Positions 1-5,822 of a stretch of DNA of 10,495 bases are shown piece after piece (the first letter of the stretch is position 1; the number at the start of each line of letters is the position of its first letter). The position numbers were made by a program, and so were the translations under genes. A model generated the notes under the pieces. That model had not been told where the DNA came from, ran no database searches, and worked only from the letters and a program-made list of their open reading frames with translations. The DNA lies in assembly GCA_013180565.1 (NCBI GenBank), contig QBUN01000356.1, positions 1 through 10,495 on the forward strand, in the 5' to 3' direction. The stretch comes from Candidatus Methanophaga sp. GoMg3.2. GTDB taxonomy: Archaea; Halobacteriota; Syntropharchaeia; Alkanophagales; Methanospirareceae.

Positions 1-386
1 TTGTTGCCTGTGATGGTGTTATTGTTTGAGGTTACCTTGATCCCAACATCGCTCCACGAACTTCCAGAGTTTGTTGCATTGAATCCTACAAGCGTAATTT
101 CATCCTCAGTTAAAGTAATCGCACACCCACTGCTGTTTGCATCCACAACTGGTTGATCAATCCCTTTTAATGTGACTGATTTATCCACAACCACATTCTC
201 GTAGTAAATACCAGAATAAACCAATATCGTATCGCCTGCAGAAGCATTATTTATCGCATCTTGTATCCTTGTGGAATCAGCCCCGCCGCTGTCATCCACA
301 GACCAGCTCGTTGCCGATGCCGTTCCTACAATACTAAGAACAAAAATCGTAACGCTTACAATCAGTATACCATATCCTTTATCCAT
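1..386 (-). CDS. Secreted NosD-like right-handed beta-helix protein, N-terminal part (runs off the window)
   Basis: I read this on the minus strand from an ATG at 386; it stays open to base 1, so about 128 residues are visible and the C-terminus is missing. Residues 1-25 form a signal peptide: MDKGYG, a hydrophobic stretch (ILIVSVTIFVLSIVG), then TASA before the mature start at TSWSVDD. The mature part shows the opening pattern of NosD/periplasmic copper-binding and related PbH1 beta-helix proteins: IQDAINNASAGDTILV, then YSGIYYENVVVDKSVTLKG, then VDANSSG and ITLVGFNATNSG, with short hydrophobic strands alternating with Asn/Gly turns. Such proteins are exported and are usually surface or cell-envelope proteins in archaea; the ligand cannot be told. 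The start is supported by GGGTGAT about 5-11 bases upstream. An overlapping ATG at 395 gives only a four-codon frame and is ignored. Confidence 0.85.
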   Translation of the reverse strand, partial: MDKGYGILIVSVTIFVLSIVGTASATSWSVDDSGGADSTRIQDAINNASAGDTILVYSGIYYENVVVDKSVTLKGIDQPVVDANSSGCAITLTEDEITLVGFNATNSGSSWSDVGIKVTSNNNTITGN

Positions 387-391
387 CTTTC

Positions 392-449
392 ATATCACCC
401 GATTAACATTCATTTCGATTTTATCTTAGCTATTCATCCCATATATAGT
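392..449 (-). promoter_or_regulatory. Promoter and ribosome-binding site of the NosD-like gene
   Basis: On the minus strand ACTATATAT (441-449) is preceded by purine-rich AGGAA, resembling an archaeal BRE/TATA pair. Transcription starting about 25 bases downstream would leave a leader of roughly 30 bases. That leader contains GGGTGAT (392-398), a Shine-Dalgarno-like match just ahead of the ATG at 386. Called by eye; no start-site data. Confidence 0.45.
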
Positions 450-509
450 TTCCTATTTTTACCTTATCTACAAGATCAAGGCGTGCTATATTATTAATAC
501 ACATGACCT

Positions 510-537
510 CTTCGCCTAATAAAAAAGTGTAGGTCTT
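510..537 (-). terminator. Possible terminator after the nuclease gene
   Basis: Downstream of the minus-strand stop at 579, the transcript would carry a run of six T (complement of 521-526) inside a weak inverted repeat GACCT...AGGTC. Archaeal intrinsic termination depends mainly on T tracts, so this is a reasonable end point, but the run is short. Confidence 0.3.
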
Positions 538-578
538 GGCGAAAGCATTAGAGTTTACGAAGGCGTATAATCCGCCAT

Positions 579-1325
579 CTACTCTAGGGAATCAAACTCA
601 GAAAGTGGAATATACATAACATCTGCATATCCTTCTCTTACCAGCTTCTCATTTAGATTTGTTCCATTAACATAAACAACCGCCAGTATCCTAGGATACG
701 AGTCATACGGCTTCTCATCATCCACATCAAGTTTAACCTCTTCCCACATGCATGTTTCATTTACAAACTCAATCGCTTCTTCATATCCTTCTTCATCCAT
801 ATCAGGTGCATCAATCCCCACTAATCTTATCCTTTGGATCCCGCAAATGTTGAATGAGACATCAATCGTATCGCCGTCAACCACGTTCTTAACGTATCCG
901 CTCCATAGCTTACCCTTCTCTAAGTCCCTAACGCCAAAAGTCCATCCTGAGTTATTACGCATCCAATATCTGTTATCGTTCTCGTTATCGTTTACAACGG
1001 GAGTTCTATCTACTACTTTGCCAACTGCATCTCTCAGGATTATCGCTTCTTCGCTATTGTCAAGCCACCCATAATGAGGGGTGTAGGTACAATAGGCGCC
1101 AGGGTAGAGGATAGTGCCTTCGGCTATCCAGTCAATTGCTGCTGTGCCGTGGGTAGACTCAAAAGTCCAGTTCCCTATGTCTACGCTTTCATTTGATGGG
1201 TTGTGAAAGGTGGCCCATTCATTGCCTTCATCGCTTCCCGCGGGATTTTGGTCGAAGGCGTATATTATTACATGAGGGGAGGCGGATGAAGTGGTTGCTA
1301 ACGCTATGCCTGTGAAGAGAAGCAT
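579..1325 (-). CDS. Secreted lamin-tail domain plus thermonuclease (SNase-like) protein, start disturbed by a frameshift
   Basis: A 248-residue frame, extracellular by prediction. Residues 1-16 are the C-terminal part of a signal peptide (LLFTGIALATTSSASP). Residues about 19-130 match a lamin-tail domain (EWATFHNPSNESVDIGNWTF; DNSEEAIILRDAVGKVVD). Residues about 142-240 are a staphylococcal-nuclease-like domain: VVDGDT (Asp152), RIRLVGIDAPD (Arg167, Asp172) and YPRILAVVYVNG (Arg212), matching the metal ligands and both catalytic arginines. The position that is the general-base Glu in staphylococcal nuclease (IDAPE in many homologues) is Asp175 here, which may lower activity. The family cleaves DNA or RNA; secreted forms are thought to scavenge or degrade extracellular nucleic acid. 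It ends in TAG. The upstream signal-peptide half lies in another frame (separate entry), so the gene is either translated from this ATG or broken. Confidence 0.8.
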   Translation of the reverse strand: MLLFTGIALATTSSASPHVIIYAFDQNPAGSDEGNEWATFHNPSNESVDIGNWTFESTHGTAAIDWIAEGTILYPGAYCTYTPHYGWLDNSEEAIILRDAVGKVVDRTPVVNDNENDNRYWMRNNSGWTFGVRDLEKGKLWSGYVKNVVDGDTIDVSFNICGIQRIRLVGIDAPDMDEEGYEEAIEFVNETCMWEEVKLDVDDEKPYDSYPRILAVVYVNGTNLNEKLVREGYADVMYIPLSEFDSLE

Positions 1326-1363
1326 TAAAGCACGCCAAATATTAACGCATTCTTTTTATCCAT
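1325..1363 (-). pseudogene. Out-of-frame N-terminal piece of the nuclease signal peptide
   Basis: An ATG at 1363 reads MDKKNALIFGVL and stops at TAA (1325-1327); that stop overlaps the next ATG as TAATG. The peptide is the n-region and half of the h-region of a signal peptide. Adding one T to the TTT run (1327-1329 on the complement) joins it to the downstream frame as GVLLMLLFTGIALATT, a complete signal peptide. The neighbouring NosD-like gene also starts MDK followed by a hydrophobic stretch. A one-base deletion, real or from sequencing, is the simplest reading; coupled re-initiation at TAATG is the alternative. Confidence 0.6.
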
Positions 1364-1573
1364 CGTATCTGATTTTGATGACTCACTCTCGACCTTAAAA
1401 ATTGTATGAGTGATTTTTAAGTAGTGTCAAAAGGTTATCGTAACGAACTTGACAATGGTTAAATAAAACATGGGCTAATAAAATCCTTGTCTAATGGTAT
1501 GTATTTATCACAAGCGTTTCTTAATGCAACGGATGGAGCATCTTTTAAATATGTGAGTTCCGGATTTTATTAT
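1364..1573. other. Intergenic region upstream of the nuclease gene
   Basis: AT-rich, with no gene recognised on either strand. On the minus strand, CTTAAAAATCA (1411-1421) and ATTTTTAAG (near 1393-1402) could serve as TATA boxes for the nuclease gene, but neither has a clear BRE, and no Shine-Dalgarno precedes 1363. Confidence 0.4.
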
Positions 1574-2254
1574 TTATGTATATTTACACAAAAAGTTTTT
1601 TATCTCTGCCATTACGATTTTCTCACTCTTTATTGTTACCGCACTCGCAATTAACACATAGCCTCTTTCTGATTCTAGCACATTCCCGCGCGCTTTTATC
1701 GGTGTCCCAAACCCGATATCCGCCCCTTTTTCGCTCTGCAGCACAAGTAATAAAGCACCTGTGCCATCGTCCAATATCTTTTCTGTCTCTTCGCCCGAAA
1801 AGACTATGTCCCCCTCTACTATTACATCAAATGCGCCTTCACAACCAACGATCTCCGCTATTGTCCTCTTTTTCGGCTTCGACAACTCACTCCGGCTGGG
1901 GAGGTCAATATCCGTATCGATTAGCTTCGTGTTTTTACCTATATCTAAAGTTGTCAGACCCTTCCACTTCTTCACGTATGCATTCTCTATTAGAATTATC
2001 TTATCATTCACAAGCTCTTCTCGTTCCGCCCATGAGACAAAAGGTAATTTCGCGGTGCTATCGGCAATTATTCCGCTAAGAACGACTTTAGCGCCTTCCG
2101 CTCTCGTCGTTATCGTCCTTCTTGATACTTCCAAGACTCGGCATACGGTGTTTATCTCCGCTTCTCCGTGCTTCAAGCACCAAAGTCCTCGGTTCTTGCT
2201 ATCCGAAAAACAGAAGAAACCATGCCTTTTATATTCTCTTTGCATAACTAGCAA
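1574..2254 (-). CDS. RPA-like single-stranded DNA-binding protein with two OB folds
   Basis: A 226-residue cytoplasmic protein. Residues about 33-115 read as an archaeal replication protein A OB fold: INTVCRVLEVSRRTITT, VVLSGIIADSTAKLPFVSW and IILIENAYVKKWKGLTTLDIG, with the typical Gly-Ile-x-x-Asp strand, Phe-x-x-Trp and the IENAYVxxWxG segment. Residues about 130-215 form a second OB-like domain (TIAEIVGCEGAFDVIVEGDI; ILDDGTGALLLVL; PIKARGNVLE). RPA coats ssDNA during replication, repair and recombination. No zinc-finger cluster is visible and the protein is shorter than multi-OB archaeal RPAs. The first 26 residues are atypical and the longest frame starts at TTG (an ATG lies three codons in, at 2245), so the true start is uncertain. 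TATAAAAGG on the same strand, just inside the frame, could mean that the real start is further in. It is followed downstream by a spacer, then the nuclease gene. Confidence 0.65.
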   Translation of the reverse strand: MLVMQREYKRHGFFCFSDSKNRGLWCLKHGEAEINTVCRVLEVSRRTITTRAEGAKVVLSGIIADSTAKLPFVSWAEREELVNDKIILIENAYVKKWKGLTTLDIGKNTKLIDTDIDLPSRSELSKPKKRTIAEIVGCEGAFDVIVEGDIVFSGEETEKILDDGTGALLLVLQSEKGADIGFGTPIKARGNVLESERGYVLIASAVTIKSEKIVMAEIKNFLCKYT

Positions 2255-2353
2255 CCTGTACTAAAATTTAGGCATTCCAGAAATAAATTATTTGTGATTG
2301 AACGGTGTATCAAAAGGTGTAAAGCAAACTCGAAATAATAATAGATACGTCTC

Positions 2354-2413
2354 CCCTCCCTTTTGTTAAACCTCTTCTCTAAGAAGAGGTTTATAAACTA
2401 TTGGCCGGGAGGG
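2354..2413. repeat. Nested hairpin: 12-bp perfect stem inside a 7-bp outer stem
   Basis: TAAACCTCTTCT (2367-2378), loop CTA, AGAAGAGGTTTA (2382-2393) is a perfect 12-bp inverted repeat. It is enclosed by CCCTCCC (2354-2360) pairing with GGGAGGG (2407-2413). It lies between the end of cgi121 and the start of the RPA-like gene. No T tract follows on the minus strand, so a classical terminator is not obvious; processing or regulatory roles remain open. Confidence 0.6.
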
Positions 2414-2416
2414 TTG

Positions 2417-2439
2417 ATAAGGGGGGTCTGGCCCCTTAT
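2417..2439 (-). terminator. Hairpin overlapping the cgi121 stop codon
   Basis: ATAAGGGG (2417-2424) pairs with CCCCTTAT (2432-2439) across a 7-base loop, and the TAA stop of cgi121 (2436-2438) lies inside the stem. It could be part of a transcript end with the nested hairpin next to it. No U tract follows, so a terminator role is only a guess. Confidence 0.35.
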
Positions 2440-2987
2440 TTGAGCACATCCAACAGTGCAACACGTTCTAACACCAGCATCTTCAACTTCTTCTCGCCCA
2501 CTGCCTCTAGTTCAGCCTCAGATATAGCAAAAAACTTCTTCAAGTTATCCGTTTTAGTTTCGCTATACGATTCCAGTTCCGCTATTGGCCACTCAACTAG
2601 CTCTATCTTACTCTTTACCGCTTCAGCAACAAGCTCTAAATCACGGTCATCACTTGTAGCAACAATAACAATGGCAACTCTATTCTCGCCTTTTGACACG
2701 CCCATTGCCAGCGCTCGTTCTATCTGCCTCTTACCTGCAGCATATAAAAGAATCTCCAGCCCCAAATCGCTCGTTATACTCGTTCCACTCGTCACAGCTC
2801 TTAGTGCCTTCTTCACCGCTGATAGTATATGTGCCTCGCCTGCTATCAGCTCGGCATCCATAGCCTGTATTGTCACGGCGTACTTATGCGCGAGTCCACT
2901 TAACGAAGCGAGAAAGGCGTCTACATTTACTATACTAACATTACCAGTAACTATTTTACAGTTCAATTTTTGCTTTTGGTTATGCAT
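2436..2987 (-). CDS. cgi121: KEOPS complex subunit Cgi121
   Basis: A 183-residue cytoplasmic protein, slightly longer than the usual 150-170. The diagnostic core is IQAMDAELIAGEAHILSAVK at residues 40-59, followed by KALRAVTSG and then EILLYAAGKRQIERAL (78-93), the conserved helix of the Cgi121/TPRKB family. A second strand and helix pair covers residues 103-128 (RVAIVIVATSDD...VAEAVKSK). Cgi121 binds Bud32 in the KEOPS complex (Kae1, Bud32, Cgi121, Pcc1), which makes the t6A modification at position 37 of ANN-decoding tRNAs; archaeal Cgi121 is known to help recruit tRNA through its 3' end. No other KEOPS gene is in the window. The last 20 residues (KKLKMLVLERVALLDVLK) are a family-variable tail. 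No Shine-Dalgarno is visible before the ATG at 2987. Confidence 0.9.
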   Translation of the reverse strand: MHNQKQKLNCKIVTGNVSIVNVDAFLASLSGLAHKYAVTIQAMDAELIAGEAHILSAVKKALRAVTSGTSITSDLGLEILLYAAGKRQIERALAMGVSKGENRVAIVIVATSDDRDLELVAEAVKSKIELVEWPIAELESYSETKTDNLKKFFAISEAELEAVGEKKLKMLVLERVALLDVLK

Positions 2988-3085
2988 CGGATTTTAGTTA
3001 GTTATTATCTATGATTCTTTTCATCTCTGTTCTATTTAACAATTTTAATGCAGATTCATTACTATTCAAATACAAATTAATTATT

Positions 3086-3140
3086 GACACCGATTAACAC
3101 TGGTTAACGCAGAAGAAATCAAATCTGTGTAAATCTGCGA
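3086..3140. repeat. Degenerate AAATCTGTGTAAATCTG-type intergenic repeat
   Basis: GACACCGATTAACACTGG is followed by TTAACGCAGA and AAATCTGTGTAAATCTGCG, with CGCAGA and TCTGCG forming a short inverted repeat. The core AAATCTGTGTAA recurs at 7404 and 9519 in this window. Similar degenerate palindromes are, from memory, common between genes in several bacteria and archaea. The rest of 2988-3252 holds no recognisable gene. Confidence 0.5.
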
Positions 3141-3252
3141 CCTAAATTAAGTAGGTAGAAGTTATACGTCATATACAATTAAAAACAGGAAATATGCATT
3201 ATGCCCACATTCCGCACTTTAATTCCGCAACAAGTCCATTATACAAGCGGTT

Positions 3253-3548
3253 CTATCTGACCAAAGAACCTGGCTCGGCGTTCTCTAAAGGCGTCCCTTC
3301 TACAGGCAGGAAAGCCGAGAAATATACTCGGCTTAGATTAAAGTTCTTATATTCCCAATCAACCATTCTCAATCAAAAGCGCAATTATTATCCATTAACG
3401 TCTTAAATATTCTGCACGTCTTGTGCTCGGCCTTTGCATAGTAGACTCCGCCCAAACCGCCATTTATTTCTACCTCGCATGCTTTGGGCCCGCAACTATC
3501 ATAGCGTCCGGCATAGCCCAGTACTTCAGCCTTTTCCAGTACGTTCAT
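3253..3548 (-). pseudogene. Remnant of a DNA-modification/repair radical SAM gene, copy A
   Basis: Two pieces of the radical SAM family COG4277/TIGR03916 (putative DNA modification/repair, linked to uracil-DNA glycosylase) lie head to tail. The N-terminal piece (3369-3548, 59 residues) starts MNVLEKAEVLGYAGRYDSC and ends KTLMDNNCAFD followed by TGA, exactly inside the family's CxxxCxxC cluster motif: only its first Cys (56) remains. The next piece (3253-3366, another frame) is MVDWEYKNFNLSRVYFSAF...TPLENAEPGSLVR, from late in the protein, and stops at TAG at the block edge. About 200 central residues, including the rest of the Fe-S/SAM core, are missing. It begins 34 bases after the stop of the secreted-protein gene. 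No catalytic function is possible; the 59-residue piece could still be translated. Confidence 0.8.
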
Positions 3549-3582
3549 ACGTGATAAAAAAGTTCAGGATCAAGGTAAACTT

Positions 3583-4545
3583 TCATTGGCATGCATGCAC
3601 CATCAAATACAGAAACCGTGTGTTCTCTCGTCCAGCCTCGCTAACTAAAAAAATCCCATGCCAAGGATCACAAGACTCATCGGTAAAGGACCAAGTGCTC
3701 CAAGCAATTGTATCTGTGTCACCCCCATCATTTAATACCCAATCCGCTTCCAGGAGTTGTTTCTGATAATGGGTGTTTAATTCGCTTACATTTAGTTCTG
3801 TCTCTATATCTGCACCTACCTGCCACCGACCTTTGCCACCACCCGAACTACCACTACCCAGAATAGCACCTTCTGGTGATTCTAGTGGCGGTACTATTTC
3901 CACTCTATCATCCCCATATGGTTCAAAATAGGATTTTGTGCATCGCCAAGTTCGTGGATCGGTATCCACATGTAATCTTACATCGGATACATTTCCCTCT
4001 TCTGTGGCTAAATTATGCGCAGTTATCTCTATAGTAGGCCCTTCATCTTCATATCGGCAGAAGATAACACTTTCTGGCTCAACGGATGATATAAATCCGC
4101 TCCGCTCACGGGGATAAAAGTCTTCTGTTTCATTCCATCCTGCATCCTTCAGACTATCGCGGTAAAACGCAAAAACATCATTCCGCCCCATCGATACGTC
4201 AAGGATGATTTCAACCTGTTCATATACGCCTTCATAGCGTACTAAGCTACCTATAACCGCTGCATCACTTGGAATGGGAATATCTACGGATAGGTTACTT
4301 GGAAGCTCGCCCGGTAAGATGGCAACCGATTTACTCCGCGGATAACTAGAATATGTCAACAAGCGCTCTACAAAGTAAAGAAGCTCAGCAGATGAATTAA
4401 TATCTGAGGTGTTTTCTGCTGACACCGGTATAGTAGGGGAAGTTTCTGGGGCATCACTGAGTGGAGAATAAGCAACACTGCACACTACCCCCAAGAGGAT
4501 AAAGATCAAAGCTGCACTTACCGCTGTTAGCCCACCTTTTATCAT
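3583..4545 (-). CDS. Secreted or membrane-anchored two-module protein of unknown function, copy A
   Basis: A 320-residue protein I do not recognise. Residues 7-26 are a hydrophobic signal or anchor (LTAVSAALIFILLGVVCSVA; a Cys at 22 is not in a good lipobox). A linker rich in Ser, Thr and Pro (28-50) precedes two similar modules. Module 1 (about 86-178) has PIPSDAAVIGS, VEIILDV, then FYRDSLKDAGW (127-137) and VIFCRYEDEGPTIEITAHN. Module 2 (about 217-318) has PPLESPEGAILGSGS, ADIETELNV, HYQKQLLEADW (259-269) and a final RFLYLMVHACQ. The shared order (Pro-rich strand, AxxGS, acidic/hydrophobic strand, Tyr-x-x-x-Leu-x-x-Ala-x-Trp helix, closing strand) suggests an internal duplication. Many NxS/NxT sites fit an outer-surface location. 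About 91% identical to copy B by my count. It stops at TGA, followed 34 bases later by the radical SAM remnant. Confidence 0.8.
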   Translation of the reverse strand: MIKGGLTAVSAALIFILLGVVCSVAYSPLSDAPETSPTIPVSAENTSDINSSAELLYFVERLLTYSSYPRSKSVAILPGELPSNLSVDIPIPSDAAVIGSLVRYEGVYEQVEIILDVSMGRNDVFAFYRDSLKDAGWNETEDFYPRERSGFISSVEPESVIFCRYEDEGPTIEITAHNLATEEGNVSDVRLHVDTDPRTWRCTKSYFEPYGDDRVEIVPPLESPEGAILGSGSSGGGKGRWQVGADIETELNVSELNTHYQKQLLEADWVLNDGGDTDTIAWSTWSFTDESCDPWHGIFLVSEAGRENTRFLYLMVHACQ

Positions 4546-4568
4546 TGTATATGTTGTACGTTCCAGAG

Positions 4569-4577
4569 TATAAAAAG
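4569..4577 (-). promoter_or_regulatory. TATA box of the copy A secreted-protein gene (likely leaderless)
   Basis: The complement reads CTTTTTATA, preceded by purine-rich CGAAAAG as a possible BRE. Its centre is about 28 bases upstream of the ATG at 4545, so transcription should begin at or next to the start codon. No Shine-Dalgarno is present. The same box at the same spacing occurs in copy B. Confidence 0.65.
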
Positions 4578-4733
4578 CTTTTCGGTTTGATCTGTATCTC
4601 AGAAAGCCTATATTTTCTCTTATGCATAATAATGCAGTTGCACAATACTTGTATCCTGCATAAACAGGAGAATGAAAAAGATATCTTAAAAAGAATCAGC
4701 GTAAAAAATTGAAATACTGATAAAAGATCTTAG

Positions 4734-5340
4734 TTGTACGGCAATTCTACTAGCATGGGATATTCAGTAGTGGATTTCTTGGTATCTTCTCTGGTTCGAT
4801 GGATATTCAGCGAAAAGCATCCATTAGAGAATGCAGAATACTCTCCTGGTGCATTCGTACGACTTCTGATGAATGCAGCGCAGGCGAAGGATTACGTTGA
4901 GACAATTAGCGGCCTTGATAAGAGATTGCCAAACGTAGACACGCTTTTTTGGCAATTATCCGAGTGTGCCAGCAGGGATCTGATATTGCGTGAATACAAA
5001 AAAGTCGTGAACGGGGAAGCGATAGGCGAAGGGGCAGATAAGAAGAAGGCGATTTAATATAGCAATTGACGAGACCCATGAGCCTTTTTACGGGCGGACA
5101 AAGAATCTATGGATCCACGATTACAGAAATGGTGTCAACGGTGCTACGGGTTCATACAAATATATCGTTATAACTATTGTATCCGGTGATTTGAGATTCC
5201 TCCTTCTTGTCATTCCTATCCCGAAAATAAGCAATGATACGGATTACTACGTGAAAGAGCTGCTAATATTCGTAAAATCGCTCATACCAATCGAGATCGT
5301 CCTTCTTATCGCCGTCAAGGTCACTCACCGAAAAGGCTGA
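4734..5340 (+). pseudogene. Frameshifted, truncated DDE transposase remnant (IS4/ISH3-like)
   Basis: Frame 1 (TTG at 4734, ATG at 4755, to 5057) gives an N-terminal helical region: ENAEYSPGAFVRLLMNAAQA, YVETISGLDKRLPNVDTLFW, LILREYKKVV. At the purine run near 5041-5052 the reading shifts by one base into FNIAIDETHEPFYGRTKNLW, IHDYRNGVNGATGSYKYIVI and YYVKELLIFVKSLIPIEIVLL. The first catalytic Asp lies in IAIDETHEPFYG; this and GTxxFY-like segments recall archaeal IS4/ISH3-type transposases. The second catalytic motif, expected as LLDRGFY, is lost: after VLL (about 5307) the frame reads unrelated residues to a TGA at 5338-5340. An in-frame TAG sits directly before the TTG, so the N-terminus may be cut too. 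No terminal inverted repeats were recognised. The exact family is uncertain; the mobile origin is likely. Confidence 0.7.
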
Positions 5341-5397
5341 GGTCCAGTTCGCTTCGTCAGGCGATTCATTCCATAACGGTGTTACATTACCCGTAAA
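5308..5397 (-). pseudogene. Short fragment of an FG-GAP/VCBS-type repeat protein gene
   Basis: The minus strand reads FTGNVTPLWNESPDEANWTS and then AFSVSDLDGDKKDD. The segment SVSDLDGDKKDDL matches the calcium-binding DxDGDxxxD loop of FG-GAP/VCBS repeats of large surface proteins. It begins directly after the stop of the radical SAM tail and ends where the opposite strand becomes transposase, so only some 30 residues are present, with no start codon. Interpreted as debris captured at a rearrangement junction. The call rests on one motif and the flanking residues. Confidence 0.5.
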
Positions 5398-5783
5398 TCA
5401 GAACTCGTCCAACATGGCCTGTCTCTTGCCACCGACTTCTATGAACGGTTTTGCTCTTTTTACCCATCCGCCAAGCTTATGCAACTGCTGTCTGACCAAA
5501 GAACCTGGCTCGGCGTTCTCTAAAGGCGTCCATTCTACAGGCCGGAAAGCCGAGAAATATACTCGGCTTAGATTAAAGTTCTTATAGTCCCGATCAACCA
5601 TTCTCAATCAAAAGCGCAATTATTATCCATTAACGTCTTAAATATTCTGCGCGTCTTGTGCTCGGCCTTTGCATAGTAGATTCCGCCCAAACCGCCATTT
5701 ACTTCTACCTCGCATGCTTTGGGCCCGCAACTATCATATCGTCCGGCATAGCCCAGTACTTTAGCCTTTTCCAGTACGTTCAT
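5398..5783 (-). pseudogene. Remnant of a DNA-modification/repair radical SAM gene, copy B, with the C-terminal tail
   Basis: Same structure as copy A but with a third piece. The N-terminal part (5604-5783, 59 residues) ends NNCAFD then TGA inside the CxxxCxxC motif; Cys45 of copy A is Arg here. The next frame gives RMVDRDYKNFNLSRVYFSAF, RPVEWTPLENAEPGSLVRQ, followed at once by QLHKLGGWVKRAKPFIEVGG and a short end MLDEF with TGA. In the archaeal family the last piece is the extreme C-terminus, after a helix-hairpin-helix region, so a second internal deletion has removed roughly 100 residues between them. The lost parts cover most of the Fe-S/SAM core and the DNA-binding-like HhH. The gene is dead as a radical SAM enzyme. 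It begins 39 bases after the stop of the copy B secreted-protein gene. Confidence 0.8.
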
Positions 5784-5822
5784 ACATTAATAAATTAATT
5801 AGTTCAGGATCCAGGTAAACTT

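Larger units (their letters stand above)
3256..4590. repeat. Direct repeat block, copy A (about 1.34 kb)
   Basis: This block matches 5491-6842 in the same orientation. It contains the promoter and the whole gene of the 320-residue secreted protein plus the radical SAM remnant. The left edge is at TCTGACCAAAGAACC (3256) and the right edge just upstream of the TATA box (TTTTCGGTTT, ending near 4588). Outside these points the two copies do not align. Identity is high: the 180-base radical SAM N-piece differs at about five bases. Confidence 0.9.

Noticed and set aside
261..497. Plus-strand open frame of 78 codons near the window start
   Set aside because: Overlaps the NosD-like start and its promoter on the other strand; no family-like features.
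748..1074. Plus-strand open frame of 108 codons opposite the nuclease gene
   Set aside because: Antisense shadow of the lamin-tail/nuclease gene; Ser/Leu-rich with no recognisable motif.
1576..2264. Two overlapping plus-strand open frames of 167 codons each
   Set aside because: Both lie opposite the RPA-like gene, which has clear OB-fold motifs; their composition is that of antisense translation.
2401..2997. Plus-strand open frame of 198 codons, longer than the gene opposite
   Set aside because: It is antisense to cgi121, whose family core is unmistakable; the plus product is Ser/Ala-rich with no motif.
3194..3766. Plus-strand open frames across the copy A block
   Set aside because: Antisense to the radical SAM remnant and the end of the secreted-protein gene; the corresponding frames are not kept in copy B.
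4454..4645. Minus-strand 63-codon frame covering the copy A promoter
   Set aside because: Overlaps the start of the intact secreted-protein gene in another frame and spans its TATA box; not preserved in copy B.
4620..4664. Inverted repeat TTATGCA...TGCATAA before the transposase remnant, as a possible element end
   Set aside because: Only 7 bp with a long loop in AT-rich DNA, and no matching end found after the transposase remnant.
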